NCBI GenBank assembly: GCA_942159475.1
Contig: OW804095.1
Span: forward strand, 53,844,773-53,908,772
Source: Sthenelais limicola
Lineage: Eukaryota > Annelida > Polychaeta > Phyllodocida > Sigalionidae
Length of the DNA: 64,000 bases
Direction: 5' to 3'
The notes below the pieces were generated by a model. That model searched no databases. It was given only the letters and a program-made list of their open reading frames with translations, and had not been told where the DNA came from. Positions 23,929 through 36,083 of the stretch are shown one piece after another. Within the stretch, counting starts at the first letter, position 1; every line of letters starts with the position of its first letter. The position numbers and the translations under genes were made by a program.

Positions 23929-25689
23929 AAAGCAACATATTGCTGTGAAATGTCACAAGACAAGTGCAAGATGGATTAAAAGAAGGGTTCTTTTTAAACA
24001 AACCATAAGTGAAAATGACGATGAAAAAAAGATAAGGTCGATGGCTAGAATCCCAAAATAAAGCATGGAGAATATTTATAGTGAATGAGGCTTCGGTGAA
24101 TTTGTTTAGACAGTATAGACGTCATCTAAGGTAATCTGACGCTAACTGTTGGAAATAAAAATTCTTAACCCTTTATATAAATGCGTGCAAAGGTTATAGA
24201 GGACAAAAGCTGGCAAGAAAATGAATAGAAACTATTTTTATTGTATATCTATTTGATTATAGGTTTGGATTGCCTGGAAGACCTGCTTAGCAGTGGGGAA
24301 GCATCCATTTCTTATGTGTATTCTATTCTAAATCAGAAATCTTATATATATCTACAGAAAGACATGTCAGTAATAGCCGTCAGTGATATGAATCTTTTCG
24401 TTTCCTTATTTCTTAGATAATGATTATATTAATGATACCCTCATTATCATCTCAATCATTTTATTTTTCTTTGAGAACCGTTTCTGATATTCATGAAGAC
24501 TTGTAAACTATTTCCCTCGTTTCTTTTGGTATGAATTAACGTTCATCAATTCCGTAATTAAGTGTAAGCACCTCCTTCATCTTCTGTATGTAAAGCCTTA
24601 GAGTGAGCAGCATAATTTAATTTCCAGAACAGCATCGAGAAATTGGGAGAATATAAAAGGGAAATATCATTGCACTAACGAGACTGGTGAGGTTCCTTAT
24701 ACGATAATTGTCCTAGAGCCTACATATTCAGAGAGAAGAAAACCCTATCAATAAGTATTGTGAAGACGCGATTACATGTGTTGAGTTCTTGATCGGGTAA
24801 ATTAAAGACATTTCGCAATGCTCCCTGTTTCGGTGGACAACTTCATGCAGTAGGAATATTGACACAATAATTCATCTTCTTAAAGACGTATCGATTCCCA
24901 TTGTGAAATGATGTTCATCCAAGGGAGTGAATAATTGTTTAGAGTCAGTTTAGGCCTCTTCCCTCCATTTTAAATAATAAATAATAATGAATTATTATTA
25001 GATAAACATCTCAACAGCTTATTAAATGTTGACCAGCAAGCACACTGTACACACTGTCTGTGGGGGAATTGAAATTGAGGTGAGCAAAATTGATTATGGG
25101 TGCCTGGGGTATTCGGAGGGATCTCCAGGGGTGCGTTGCAAAATGAAACTTATATAATAATAGCTACACCATATCTTAATAATTAACAAACACATCTATA
25201 CCTCATGTATTGCAGAATACTACAATACAAATTGCATGAATCAATGATACCATACAAGTTGGTGTCAATGTTCGATGGTAAACATAATAATACCATATGT
25301 TTATCTCAGGTGTGACAGACCACTACTATAGCAATTGTATCTATCAATGATATCATGCAAGAAGGGGTTCAATTTTCGATGACATATATACATATAATAT
25401 GATAAATAGATGACTGAATACTTTTCAAAGTTGCAAACACTACATGCATTATTTAAATCAATTTTTAAAAATAATGAATAAATAAATTTCCGTAGTGACT
25501 GTAACGTCTACTATAAGGACCCGACATAAACGCTTGATATTTTACAATGTAATGGAAATAATCTGGACATAATACCTAGATGTTTCGTGTCCATATGCAC
25601 ATATATTATTTCCGTTTAATAGCGTTTAATTCGCATGACTTTCATAACTTATAGTTGATGCGTGAGTGTACGTCTGTGCGAACATTATA
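23929..25689. other. Intergenic, nothing recognised
   Basis: Strongly AT-rich, with AATAATGAATTATTATTAG-type palindromic stretches near 24980. I see no coding segment, repeat pair or regulatory cluster. Confidence 0.4.
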
Positions 25690-25890
25690 ACTTAAATCCT
25701 CCTCTTCTCACTTTCCGTAGTGTCACCAGTTACGTATTACCTTCATAAAGTTCCACATTTGTATTTCGGGGACCCGCTGAGCTCCTTTTCTACGAAGGCT
25801 TAACTCATTATCGCTCACCGGCGGCCGTTTTTGCTCAGCCGATTCGGCTTAGAATTATTGTATAAACACAGAATAGCAACAGAATATGGT
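25690..25890. mobile_element. TTAA-type MITE family, internal fragment
   Basis: This stretch aligns with the interior of the complete element at 58111-58466. Shared words in order are CCACATTTGTATTTCGG, a GACCCGC/GACCCAC word, TTATCGCTCACCGGCGGC, an ATTATTGTATAA word and CAACAGAATAT. Neither terminal inverted repeat is evident, so it is an old truncated copy. Confidence 0.5.
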
Positions 25891-26008
25891 CGATTCTCAT
25901 GAAACGGTTCCAAATGGGTATTTTTAGAAAGGTCATTGAAATGAAATGAAATGGCTAGCATAGGTGATTTATATCATACTCTTCTAAACCCTGAAACTGC
26001 GCATCTTA

Positions 26009-26210
26009 AACCCTGCCCACACACAGCCGATTTGTCCTATGATTGTCCCCCGATTTGGGTCTCCCGATGAATCCTAGGACTTCATTTCCAATCCTGGTTT
26101 ATGTTATTTCAAAATCATAAATCAGGATTTGAAATGAAGTCACAGGATTAATCGAGAGATCTAAATAGGGGGGCAATCGGGGGACAAATCGGCTGTCTGT
26201 GGGCAGGGTC
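26009..26210. mobile_element. Near-complete palindromic MITE (202 bp)
   Basis: The left end AACCCTGCCCACACACAGCC is the inverted copy of the right end GGCTGTCTGTGGGCAGGGTC. Pairing continues inwards through CGATTTGTCC and GATTGTCCCCCGATT to GGACTTCATTTCCAATCC near the centre, so almost the whole element folds into one hairpin. Flanks carry TTA on both sides (CTTA if one more base is counted), a size and composition fitting PIF/Harbinger-type target duplications. There is no coding capacity. Confidence 0.75.
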
Positions 26211-26894
26211 TTAGGTATGAAAACTGTTGGAAATATGCTCTCAAATACATTGCGTCACGGACAGTGATGGTCACAAAAATATAAATATAAATATAAATTT
26301 CATTCATTAGTAGAACAATAAACCGATAATGAAAATTGTATGATCCCATGAAAACCCTTTCAAATGGTATATGGGATATAGACCTACTCCCATAAGATCA
26401 TTATGAAAATCGATGAAGAAAAATCGTCACAGACGGTGCCGGGGACCGTCATGGACGGTGACGGACAAAACTTCCCCATTTGTAAACCTAAGATCTCAAG
26501 ATCAATTAGGAATATTGATCAATTTTGTTCTTTCTGTTTCATTACACCCATGTGTCCATCTTTCATCAAGCATACAGAAATCATTTTTGCATGATTTTGT
26601 TTATTAAACCACATCATATTATTGGCATCACTGACGGTTACGTATGAATTTAGTATTACATTTTAGTGCATAATTTTGTTATGAATTATGCTATATGAAC
26701 GTATAGGCACATGCATATGAATGAATAAATAAGTATTTCCATGTAATCTTAAGTAATTTTCAGGATTATATATTCGATATTTTGGTCTGAAGAGTTATTT
26801 TCAGCATATTTAATGGCTCTAATGATAATATTTGCTAAATATCCATCGTAGGTATTGAAAAGTGGATACCCACTCCATTTGTTCAGAATATAGA
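26211..26894. other. Intergenic, nothing firm
   Basis: The plus strand is open in two frames around 26403-26607, but neither shows a motif or splice pattern I trust. An (AAATAT)n-like stretch lies at 26276-26300. Confidence 0.35.
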
Positions 26895-26903
26895 GTCTGA
26901 TAG

Positions 26904-27913
26904 GGTGTTCCGTGTTTCCCCCGCCAACATTCTCCCCGCCGACAATCTCCCCGCCGCAATCTCCCGCCATACATTCTCCCCGCCAAACGACCTCCCCGCC
27001 GACATTTTCCCCGACATTAATTCCTGTTTAATTATCGTCCAAGACTTATGACATCATGTTAATACCTTGATATAAAGTAGGGATCTTATTGAATGGGTAA
27101 AATACATAATGTACAGTGATATACATATTAAATTAATCCACTATCACTCACTAAATATATGGTTTCATCTCCGCTCAATATTATATAAGTAATTTAAGGG
27201 TTTTAAATGTATCTCTTGACTATTAATGTTTATTTGACGAGCAGGGAGGGGGGGGGGCGCTATTGTTTTAGTGTGCAGCCGCCACCTTGATGTCTGGTTT
27301 TCCTATTGTGGTTCCAGAATTTGCTGGTGCACCAATACAATTCTTATATAACAATTGCTCCATCACTATAATTCCTCAGGATATGTTTGATTAGTTATGT
27401 TGTATTTTAGGAGTTTGATATGCTTATAATGCAGTTCATGTAGTACTAGTATTATCGAATTGAACTTGTGGTGTATAACAATGTTCTTTGATAATGATAA
27501 TTGGTGCTAGAATTTGATAATAGAATTTGATAGTATTACATGGCTGATCAATCGAATAGAAAACGAAATTGTTTATTTGTATGAAAAGAATTAGAAACTA
27601 AAAACAATTTACAATTCCACCCAATACTATTCTTAACTTCATTCACTTTGCTGCGTTTCACATCATGATTTTTATGGTCGATTCCCACTTAACTGGTACA
27701 AATAAATTCAATGGTGAGGTTATCCGTGTATATATGAGAACTTCAGTAAATTTTCATCATTCTTTGGCATCTAGATAAATTCAAATTTTAATGATTTATT
27801 GGCGGGGAAAATGTCGGCGGGGAAGTCGTTTGGCGGGGAGAATGACGGGCGGGGAGAATGTCTGCGGGGAATGTTTGGCGGGGAGTTTGTTGGCGGGGGA
27901 ATGGCCTAGAACC
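26904..27913. mobile_element. Mutator-like non-autonomous transposon (1010 bp)
   Basis: Terminal inverted repeats of about 110-115 bp bracket this block. Left starts GGTGTTCCGTGTTTCCCCCG, right (reverse complement) starts GGTTCTAGGCCATTCCCCCG, and both continue with an imperfect tandem of CTCCCCGCCRACATT units ending at a shared AAACGACYTCCCCGCCGAC. The nine-base word GTCTGATAG lies directly outside both ends (26895-26903 and 27914-27922). A 9-bp target duplication with long TIRs is the pattern of Mutator-like elements. The ~780-bp interior is AT-rich without a transposase, so the copy is non-autonomous. The minus-strand frame rich in Gly-Gly-Glu near 26930 is a reading of the TIR repeat. Confidence 0.8.
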
Positions 27914-28014
27914 GTCTGATAGCATAACAGCATTGATTATAAGGTAAGACTACACAGGAAAGATCTATTGAAGAAAGTATGTAAAAAATGTAATTTTTCC
28001 ATTTGGAACCATTT

Positions 28015-28105
28015 GATTGTATTGACAAATTCAGTCCCATATGTCATAATATGAGTAAATTAAGTACGAATTTTTTTGTCTTAATAGCTGAGAATGTATC
28101 TTTAA
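28015..28105. mobile_element. TTAA-type MITE family, 3' end fragment
   Basis: The words CATAATATGAGTAAATT, TTTGTCTTAATAGCTGAGAAT and the end TGTATCTTTAA match the right terminus of the family seen at 58111-58466 and 42465-42690. TTAA at 28102-28105 is the expected boundary. A second short terminus, AGCTGAGAATGTATCTTA, lies at about 28374-28391. Confidence 0.6.
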
Positions 28106-29226
28106 CAGGAGAACAGATGAGGGAATTATAGAAATAACCAAGGTGGCAGAAGAGAAACTAATATAGGATTATACCATCTATTACATAGATGTAATAGATT
28201 AAAAAGTAGGTGCTGCCCAATAGGATCATGCTGCCAACAGGATCATGAATATTGCACGAGTTGCGCAGCATTCATATTTCCTTTTTTCTTCATCTGATTG
28301 CTAACTTCTAAAAGGATGGTGACTTTAAGTGTTTAACTTAGAGTTAGTACTCATATTTCAGGTATTTTCACAGCTGAGAATGTATCTTATACAAATACAA
28401 GATTTTGTTAGCACAACGAGGGCAGGAGCAACACATTACAGATACAGATACATGCATAAGCTCCGCATATAATATGATATTACCTTTCATTTGAATAATT
28501 GATAAGCAGAGCGATTTGATATTGAATCTCAAATGGTTTTGTAATAATATGATCATATCGAGAAAAGAGGAGTAACAATAGAGTAGCAACAGGAGTAGAT
28601 GGGGTATCATAGTCATAGTCAAATTTTATGGCTAAATGTAATCACCTAAATGTGATTTCCTATTCAGTAAAACTTTATTTTTATGTTGAATCTGAATGTT
28701 TTTGAATGTTTACCACATAATTCAGGTATCAGCTTGCACTGGAAGAACTTGGACTTCCTAAAAAGGTCTTAAATTTGCCCATCCCATATCCGCTGCCACC
28801 ATCAATATTCATCCAACTACCTTCCTATGATACAAATGTTTGGAATTGGAATTGGTTGATGCAAGTTTACGTTGCAAGTTTGATTACAAACCCAGTTCCT
28901 CATTCGTTGAAACAATTATGCAAACGCACACGAATTTGATACATGATATTTTATGTCATTTTGATACCAAAGGATTAATTTAATGTGATAAAGTGAAGTT
29001 TGCCCAACTTTGGTCCAGCATCTGTTTAACATTCAACCAAGGTATATCCAGATGTTGTTCCAACGTTGTTACGAGTATACAAAAACGACCTTGACAGACG
29101 TTTGACCAGAAATCTGCCAATGTTCATGTGTTACCTGGGTTGCAGTGTAGATAATGAGTCTATACCTTTGATGTCCAACCTAAGATTTCTGGCCTTCTAG
29201 ATGGTACTCCCCCTGATTATTCACAG
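28106..29226. other. Intergenic with scattered coding-like pieces
   Basis: After an acceptor-like CACATAATTCAG near 28725 the plus strand is open for about 70 codons (Tyr-Gln-Leu-Ala-Leu-Glu-Glu-Leu, then a Pro-rich stretch) and ends at TGA near 28939. A 21-22-base word, beginning AAAAAGTAGGTGCTGCCCAA, occurs at 28201 and again at 29356 inside the interrupted ORF described next. This suggests duplicated or transposon-derived material. Confidence 0.3.
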
Positions 29227-29544
29227 TCAATTGCAACCATGCAAAAGAAGTTACATTTTGCTCAGAAACAACAGGAAAACCTTTTGAAGAATTTGCTGAC
29301 TGAGCAAATGGGGACAGGCGGCTGCCTTCTTGACCTCCCTTCCACTCCTGAAGAGAAAAAGTAGGTGCTGCCCAATATTTGGCTGCGTGATCTATGGCAA
29401 GGCAAAGGGCACAAATGTGCTTTCTTGTACATTAAGGTTGCCAGTTTTTGGGATGGCTGGAGTATTAAACACCCAGCAGATGTCAGAGGGCTACCTATCA
29501 AAGTCCCACAGAGGGTCAGATGTGCGTGCTCATTGCTTCTCTGA
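29227..29544 (+). pseudogene. ORF interrupted by one stop, unknown family
   Basis: Following an acceptor-like TGATTATTCACAG, the frame reads 45 codons (Met at 29239; Gln- and Lys-rich, ending Pro-Glu-Glu-Lys-Lys), meets a single TAG at 29362, and continues in the same frame for 59 more codons (containing Trp-Leu-Arg-Asp-Leu-Trp and Phe-Trp-Asp-Gly-Trp) to TGA. The continuity across one stop suggests a decayed gene or transposon ORF. An alternative is that the first part is a genuine exon ending at the donor-like AAA|GTAGGT that overlaps the stop. The family is not recognised. Confidence 0.35.
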
Positions 29545-31312
29545 CACCTGAAGCCCCTATTTTAATGTCATCCTGATTGGCTTGGAATGCCTTCATATTC
29601 TCTAGTGAGAAATAATTTAAAGCTAGATTATGTTCCACCTGCACCCAGACGGGGCCCCATCCATCACAGTATTATAATAGTGACTGCTCTCTCATATCTA
29701 ATCAATGACTGATGGAGATAGTCTTTACTTACTGCTTTGGAGGAGACATAGCTATATATACATACGATGGAGGCCATAGCCATGAATTCATGTAGCTTAG
29801 AACCATATTTGAGTATTGCTTCTAGCCAGTTTTGATACTTTGCTGTGCCTCGATTTGCTGCAAGGAGGCCAAATGTGCTGACGCTCACATGTGGACCATT
29901 TCCTATTTTCTCCCCTATGTCCTTCCTTTCCATGGTATCAAAATGGCTGATTTATACCAACCAGGCTATGCACGGTGCGTTGCAAAAAAAACCCATATAT
30001 CAATGGTTACTACGATGCGAACAGAGACATCATATCTTTAAAAGTGAGGCAGGTGTTGCAGATTTTTGCCTTGCTCCGTTTCTGCCATACATATTTTTGT
30101 GTCATAAAATGACAATTATGACAAGAAAACATGTCATGGGAGAATATTTCCCATGGGACTGTCTCTCCTATACATGGAAACCTTCAATATAGTCCTTGGT
30201 GGGATTGATTGATGTCTGATTGGTTGTTTCACCCTGAGCTGGCACTCCGAGAATTTTTCACTAGTTGACACTATAATACTATGCAGATAAAAATACCTCA
30301 CTATGTGGAAGTTGTCATGTTATGAGGCATGGATCTGTAGTGACATAAAGGATCACCTATCTACCCGTTCCCATGGCAACCAATTCCCAGTTGCCTGGGT
30401 AACCATCATATGACCACATAGAAATAAAGCATTCTACTCCTAGAACCCAACAAGAATAGAACGTATTCTGTTCCATTCGCTCTACCTATATCACAAACTC
30501 TGAATTATTAGTATAGGCCTATATATTAAGTAGTAATGTATATAAGGATACCAGTGGTGGAGAACCCCCATAAGATTTATAACATTGGAATTCTATATTT
30601 GATGGAAATGAGTGTTTGAAGATATGTATGAGGCCCAGAGAGTTCCTACATAAGGATATATCAAAGTGTGATACCTGTATACAAGTATATGCGCTACAAC
30701 TGGTATTTCTTTACCTCTGGCCATGCACTACTGGTCATGGGCTACCTCCGACTGGCAGTGCTCTACCACAGAGTGTGTTACCAATGATAGTGCACTACCA
30801 CCGATTGTAAAACCCAATTGTGCTACCAGTGGTAAAACATGGATGTAAAACAAAAAGTACATAAAAAGGAATCAAAGCCGGTAGAATGGAGGTTACACGA
30901 CAATGTACAAAAATGTATGAACCTGATATGAATATTTAGTAGGAAGGTTGGTGAATCTAAATATATACTCAAGAGCACAAGGATCTTAATGATCTGTGTA
31001 GTAGTGGTGCTAATCTAGGAGGGCATTGATTTATATAGAATGTGAGTTTCATTTGTTAAACTTGTCTTTATATTTTCATGGCAACGCACGAAAACAACAA
31101 CCTTTGTTGGTTGTTTTGAATTTGAAAATATTTTATTCAGGTCATAGACATTTCCATACATATAATGCGTCTTTTGTTATCCTATTAAACATTGTACCAT
31201 AGGCCAATAAAATATCTTTTTAAAAAACGAACTCCAGCATCCAAATCCTCCTAAAAAAACTCATGTATAGCTCTTACAGAAGGCTTTCCCCTTATTTGTT
31301 TAAAGACTATAT
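29545..31312. other. Intergenic; ambiguous open frames
   Basis: Bases 29664-30192 are open on both strands. The minus reading (Asn-Gly-Pro-His-Val-Ser-Val-Ser, then Tyr-Gln-Asn-Trp-Leu-Glu-Ala-Ile) is the more protein-like, but no domain is recognisable. Further right are Tyr/Leu-rich chance frames. A palindrome around CCTTTGTTGGTTGTT lies near 31105. Confidence 0.3.
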
Positions 31313-31719
31313 GTGTGATGCGTTACAGTCAAATGAGTCACAAGTCACAAAATATGGATTTTGAGATATCATATTTGGAAATATGAGATCAAGCGGATTC
31401 CAATGATGGTAAACAGTAGGACATCTAATAAGTATTTATATATTTTAAGTTTGATATTTATATTTTTGATAACAAAGTTTGCAATATTTCTGGGTGGATA
31501 TTTACTAATAAAGTAACGAAATATACTCTATATGATGACCGTAGAAGTGCATAGATATATTTATTATACTGTCTCGAAATTTGGTACATCTATTCATGCT
31601 ACGAACAGCGTTAAGCACTCCAAATATGAAAACATTCCCACAAAGAAACCTTATGAATAACTCTCTTTGAAAAATATAAATTTTGCGACTTGTGACTCAT
31701 TTTCCCGAAACACATCACA
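31313..31719. mobile_element. Inverted-repeat element (407 bp)
   Basis: The left end TGTGATGCGTTACAG followed by AATGAGTCACAAGTCACAAAAT is matched, inverted, by the right end TTTTGCGACTTGTGACTCATT and CGAAACACATCACA. A second inner inverted pair, CATATTTGGA and CCAAATATG, lies inside. Arms are about 45-50 bases. The interior has no coding frame. A target duplication is not obvious, so the superfamily is unassigned. Confidence 0.6.
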
Positions 31720-32766
31720 TCTATCACAGAAACCTATCTGCTTTTACTCACACCAATCTGAGAAGTAGTGCCTGTTTGTCTAACAGTCCTAACCTAATCA
31801 TATTCCAATTCCAATACCCTAAAAGACATTGACCAGGTCCTCGCTTGTTATGACTTCAGAGGTAATTATATATAAGCAATGTATAATTCCGCAATGTCTG
31901 GTAGCTTCTACATTTGTAGAGCATTAATTCCATTGCCTCCAACAATCCGCATGCACTTCAGTATTTACAATAAGTGTGAGCATCGTATCAGAATTACATT
32001 CATTGGTATATATTTTCTTTCACCATACACATATTGTCAAATAAGGTCGCTAGAAATTGGCAAACTTGCAGTCATGTCATGGAAGATAGAAGTCACGAAT
32101 TCGAAATCATTCCCTTATTTGCTTCATCAAAAAGAAACTCAGTGGTGATGTTGATATATGATTAATATCATTCAGAACTTCGTTCCATGTCTGCTCAAAT
32201 GGTCTGCTTTAAAAGTGCACTTAATAATTGAGTCTAACGTTTGGAAGCTGGCCAATCAAACATAAAATGGGTGTGGCAATAGGTAACTAATTTGGTGGTG
32301 GTCTTGGTTGACAGCATGACATTTATGAGAATGTTCAGTAAATGTTCCACTGTTATTTAGACATGAGATTGTAATATAAGGGTCTTGGTATCCTTATCCA
32401 TAGAATATTATAGTAACCAAAAGTCTCATTATTTTAAAAACTCCCACACCTTCTAACTTGCATATTACTCTATCAGGATAGTTTTACTAGTCTATATAAA
32501 TGAAATATATACTTGTCTATCGTGTGCCCCAGACATATGTTTTACCATCAAAACCACAATTTATTTCGTGAATGAAGAATTGTCGTTGTGGGAACCGAAC
32601 CAATCTTAGATTACCTAATCGTATCCCGCCCTGACTGCGGTTTCTCCACCTGTGTAGGTATTTTCTCCCATGCCAGTACAGAAGTATCGATCTGGTCAAA
32701 GGGGAAGGTCAGGGAGAACTGGCCCGAAAATATGTGGGCGTTTGGTGAGGGAAATGTAGGTTGTGG
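31720..32766. other. Intergenic or 3' flank of exon at 32767
   Basis: A minus-strand AATAAA near 32560 lies about 200 bases beyond the stop of the exon at 32767-33064 and could be its poly(A) signal. The plus-strand frame 32588-32935 overlaps that exon in antisense and has no splice support of its own. Confidence 0.3.
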
Positions 32767-33064
32767 TCAAAACAAGCTCTTAGGGCAGTACATCAATCCT
32801 AAGGTTAAGGTATATTCCGGAGATATCATAATGGAATTATTTGAGCCTAAATTAATGTGTACATCCAATAATTGCGTTATGAAAGGATTTATCAACATCA
32901 ACAAAAAAATAGCATATAACGTAGTAACGTTATAATTAACTATTTGCTTTTTGAGACAAATCACTATGTTTTCTTCAGTTAGATGCACGTACTCAACCGA
33001 CGCAATTGCTGTTCCCTTGCATTGTTCTGTTCCGGCCATTAATCCTTCTACATACAGCAAATCC
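32767..33064 (-). CDS. Candidate coding exon B, unknown protein
   Basis: The minus strand carries a textbook acceptor (TGTGCTTTTCCCTCCAG) immediately before this exon. Its first base completes a codon, and the frame then reads Asp-Leu-Leu-Tyr-Val-Glu-Gly-Leu-Met-Ala-Gly with Cys residues near positions 15 and 37, a well-mixed composition for 40 codons. Beyond Leu-Lys-Lys the reading becomes Ile/Leu/Asn-rich, so the true exon may end earlier at a weak donor, or run to the TGA at 32767. It joins in phase with exon A (37082-37279), which ends with two bases of a codon. The combined codon would be AGG (Arg). Function unknown. Confidence 0.4.
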
Positions 33065-36000
33065 CTGGAGGGAAAAGCACAATTACATATAATGCAACCA
33101 GAACAGTATGTATGCTTGTGTCATTGTTAAAGTTGTTTCGTATGCTCAATTGCTATGCGGCATTTACTTCAACTATATGCTCCAACCCCATCTCCATGCA
33201 CAATCAACATGAGTGTACATATATTCTTTGCAATGTGAATGGACAGGAAAGTAAACCACAGAAATTAAATTCGAACGATGGAAAAAGGGCAACAATATGA
33301 GTTTAAACAGGATCTGATTTGTTAGGCTCTTGAAGAGCAAAAAATACTCTTTAAAGGTATAAAAAGTATGAGCTTTTAAAATACAGTATTATCTATTATC
33401 AGACAGACAGACAAATACTTTTCGGGTTACGTGGTCGGAACCCGCGGCGATATTCATGCCACCAAAACCCTCTCGTTAAATGCCTTTTTAAAACACGATA
33501 CCAAAATCAAATGATCAAGAGTTTAACTGGATAATGCAACTGCGCATATAATCCAAGTATGCGGTTTCCGCGCGGAAAGAACTGAGAAAATCTTCTTTTT
33601 GTTCTTCCTCCTTTCAATCAACACAATTATGATGTCCTTTGGGCTTGAATCGCACATGCAGGCCTTGGAGAAAAAAGGTAATTGCCTTTTTGAATACAGT
33701 GGCCAGCGTGTCTTGTTGAAAAAGGTACTGTCGCCAGATCCGCAGGCTTTAGAACTACACACATCGGTTCTTGTTTTTATTTTTAATAGCTGGGATCCCA
33801 TGCTTTTACCATTTTCTTAAAGCCTGTGCCTGTTACATTTAGATGATATGGAATTCAGTCCCAAGAGTTAGGAAGAACGTTTTTGGTTGAAGAGCGTATA
33901 CGCACCGTCATCAAAGATGTGATTTAATGTCATAAGGTTCAGGAGAAACAACAGGAGTGATAAATAGCCTTTCATATCAGCCAAAGCATCTGTGAGAGAA
34001 GAAGAAGTCCTCCCCTTCCCCATGTCCGGCGAACCACAATTTGTGTATTAATGGGCAAACTATGATCCTATGGTTTTCAAGTACTATTTTAGGACTCAAG
34101 AGATGAAAGGTGGAATATGCCTATGCATCGAAGAACAAGAAGCACGAATATTTTTTCGATTAATCCTAGAATATTTGATCATGCCAATTATTTATCAATG
34201 GGTAGCTTGACATTTCAATCCGATAGTCAAGCGTGGCAATGGAATTGGTTTTATGATTAAGCCCAACGGGAGTATAAAGAATAATTCGATTTCTTTGAAA
34301 CACGAACGACGATGAAGCATGCAATCGAGGATACTCAAGTTCACCATTATCAAATAATGTGCGACTGTTTGATGCATGCAATAGCCTTTTCGACCCTCTA
34401 ATAAAACCAGACATATCAGACGTATCAATGGGATTAGTCTACGTAGACCCCCAAGGGTATGATATTGTCTCCATTTTAAGAGCTTTACAGGAAGCATTGT
34501 TAATCAAGGAAACATGAAACACTGAGCTGTACTAGTCGGTGACTGCACTATCAATCTTAGGGGCGCACACGTGTAAAATAAGTAAGAGTAAAGACATGTC
34601 TATAGGCGGTTCCGATGGAGACCCACCCCAGCTAGAGAGACAATCTCAGCGGGTCCGCACTCAAAGCACAGTTTGTCATTGTCTCTGAAGCCTTATTTCG
34701 TATAAGTATCCAGTCTCCGAGAATTAGACAATTTATTGTCTTGTCTCTTGAGTTTTTGTCATAACATGCGTTAGTTGTGTGGCTGATATATCTGTATAGT
34801 TACTTGCCTGGATTGTTTTTATTTGCAACTTTTATACTTCTCCTCTCGTTGCTTGTGCTTGTATATATTTATTGGGAACCTCTTTGTATAGGCTCAATAT
34901 ATATGGTATCGTGTGGGTGTTTTAATTTTTACTAAATCTATTTATTTACATTTATCTTATTAATTTATTTTTATTGATTAACCTATAATCCATTATTGCG
35001 ATCACTTCATCGTCATAGCGTTTCTAAAATACAAATAACCATAATTAAACATTTTCACTTTCCGATTTCCCAATTTTAAAAGGTTGATTGGTATGGCAAT
35101 TAACGGTAACTAATCTAGCTTACATAAGGTTCTATTTTAATTTCATGTATTACAATGCTGGTATATATAATCAAATTAGCCATTCATTTTATCTGTAACT
35201 GATTGTAATTATTCTTTCAATACTTGGTTGAAGGTCGAGCTGGAAGAACTGCACTGCAGAAGCCTTTGACCATTTCCTGTACTTTTTACATGAATAGAAA
35301 TACTTGGCATTGGCAACACCACTGTCCTCCCAATCTGCAGCGAATAAAGGCAATCGATCCGATGGTTAGCATATACTTTTAATGTTTAATGGTAATTGAT
35401 TATATCTCTTGTTACTTACATTAGGCGCACCACAAATACTGGACCAAGGCACAAACACAACGAGTCTTCAAATACGTGTGAAATATATGCCCTCGGTACT
35501 ATTAGACGTTTTCAATAGAGAAATGGATAGTAGGCATTTAAGGTTATCTAACTCTTGATGTACTTATTTGACATCCGCCAATCAACATAATTATGCAATG
35601 AAGAACAAATATTGCATAATAAATGTCAACTACACGACACGACGAGCTGGCCATTCTCATCCTTACCACAATTATTATAATGGAACCTTAACCATTGTTA
35701 TCTCCAAAAACGTATCACGGGCAATTGAAGTTTGTTTTAACGATTAGAATGGGCGTCAAGTTAGTTTAGTGCTATGCCAAAGAGCATAAAAATATCATAA
35801 ATTATGATTCCACGATAGTAAACTAATGGTTATATAATTAAATATATATGTGAAATTGTTTTTTAAATGGCTACGATGCTAAATCCACAATAAAATGATA
35901 AATATTCCTGTCGGAGCCATTTCGAAATGGATCCATTCTCATTATTCTTGGTCTCATTATTGATGCTTGACATTCTTCAACGACACTGTTAATCCGTGTC

Positions 36001-36083
36001 TCAGAGGTAGAAAGGAGCTATATGCCCGATCGGCTGGATCTTAGTCACAACTAGCATTTCACTGCGTCGTCTCAATATCGTCG
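33065..36083. other. Probable intron or intergenic
   Basis: If exons A and B are one gene this is part of their ~4-kb intron. Open frames at 33523-33820 exist on both strands over the same bases (one with Cys-Ser-Ser-Lys-Ala-Cys-Gly), and I could not choose between them. Frames at 34166-34497 overlap each other and look like composition artefacts. No repeat recognised. Confidence 0.3.

Noticed and set aside
34166..34497. Overlapping minus-strand frames near 34.3 kb
   Set aside because: Two frames are open over the same bases with no donor, acceptor or domain to favour either.
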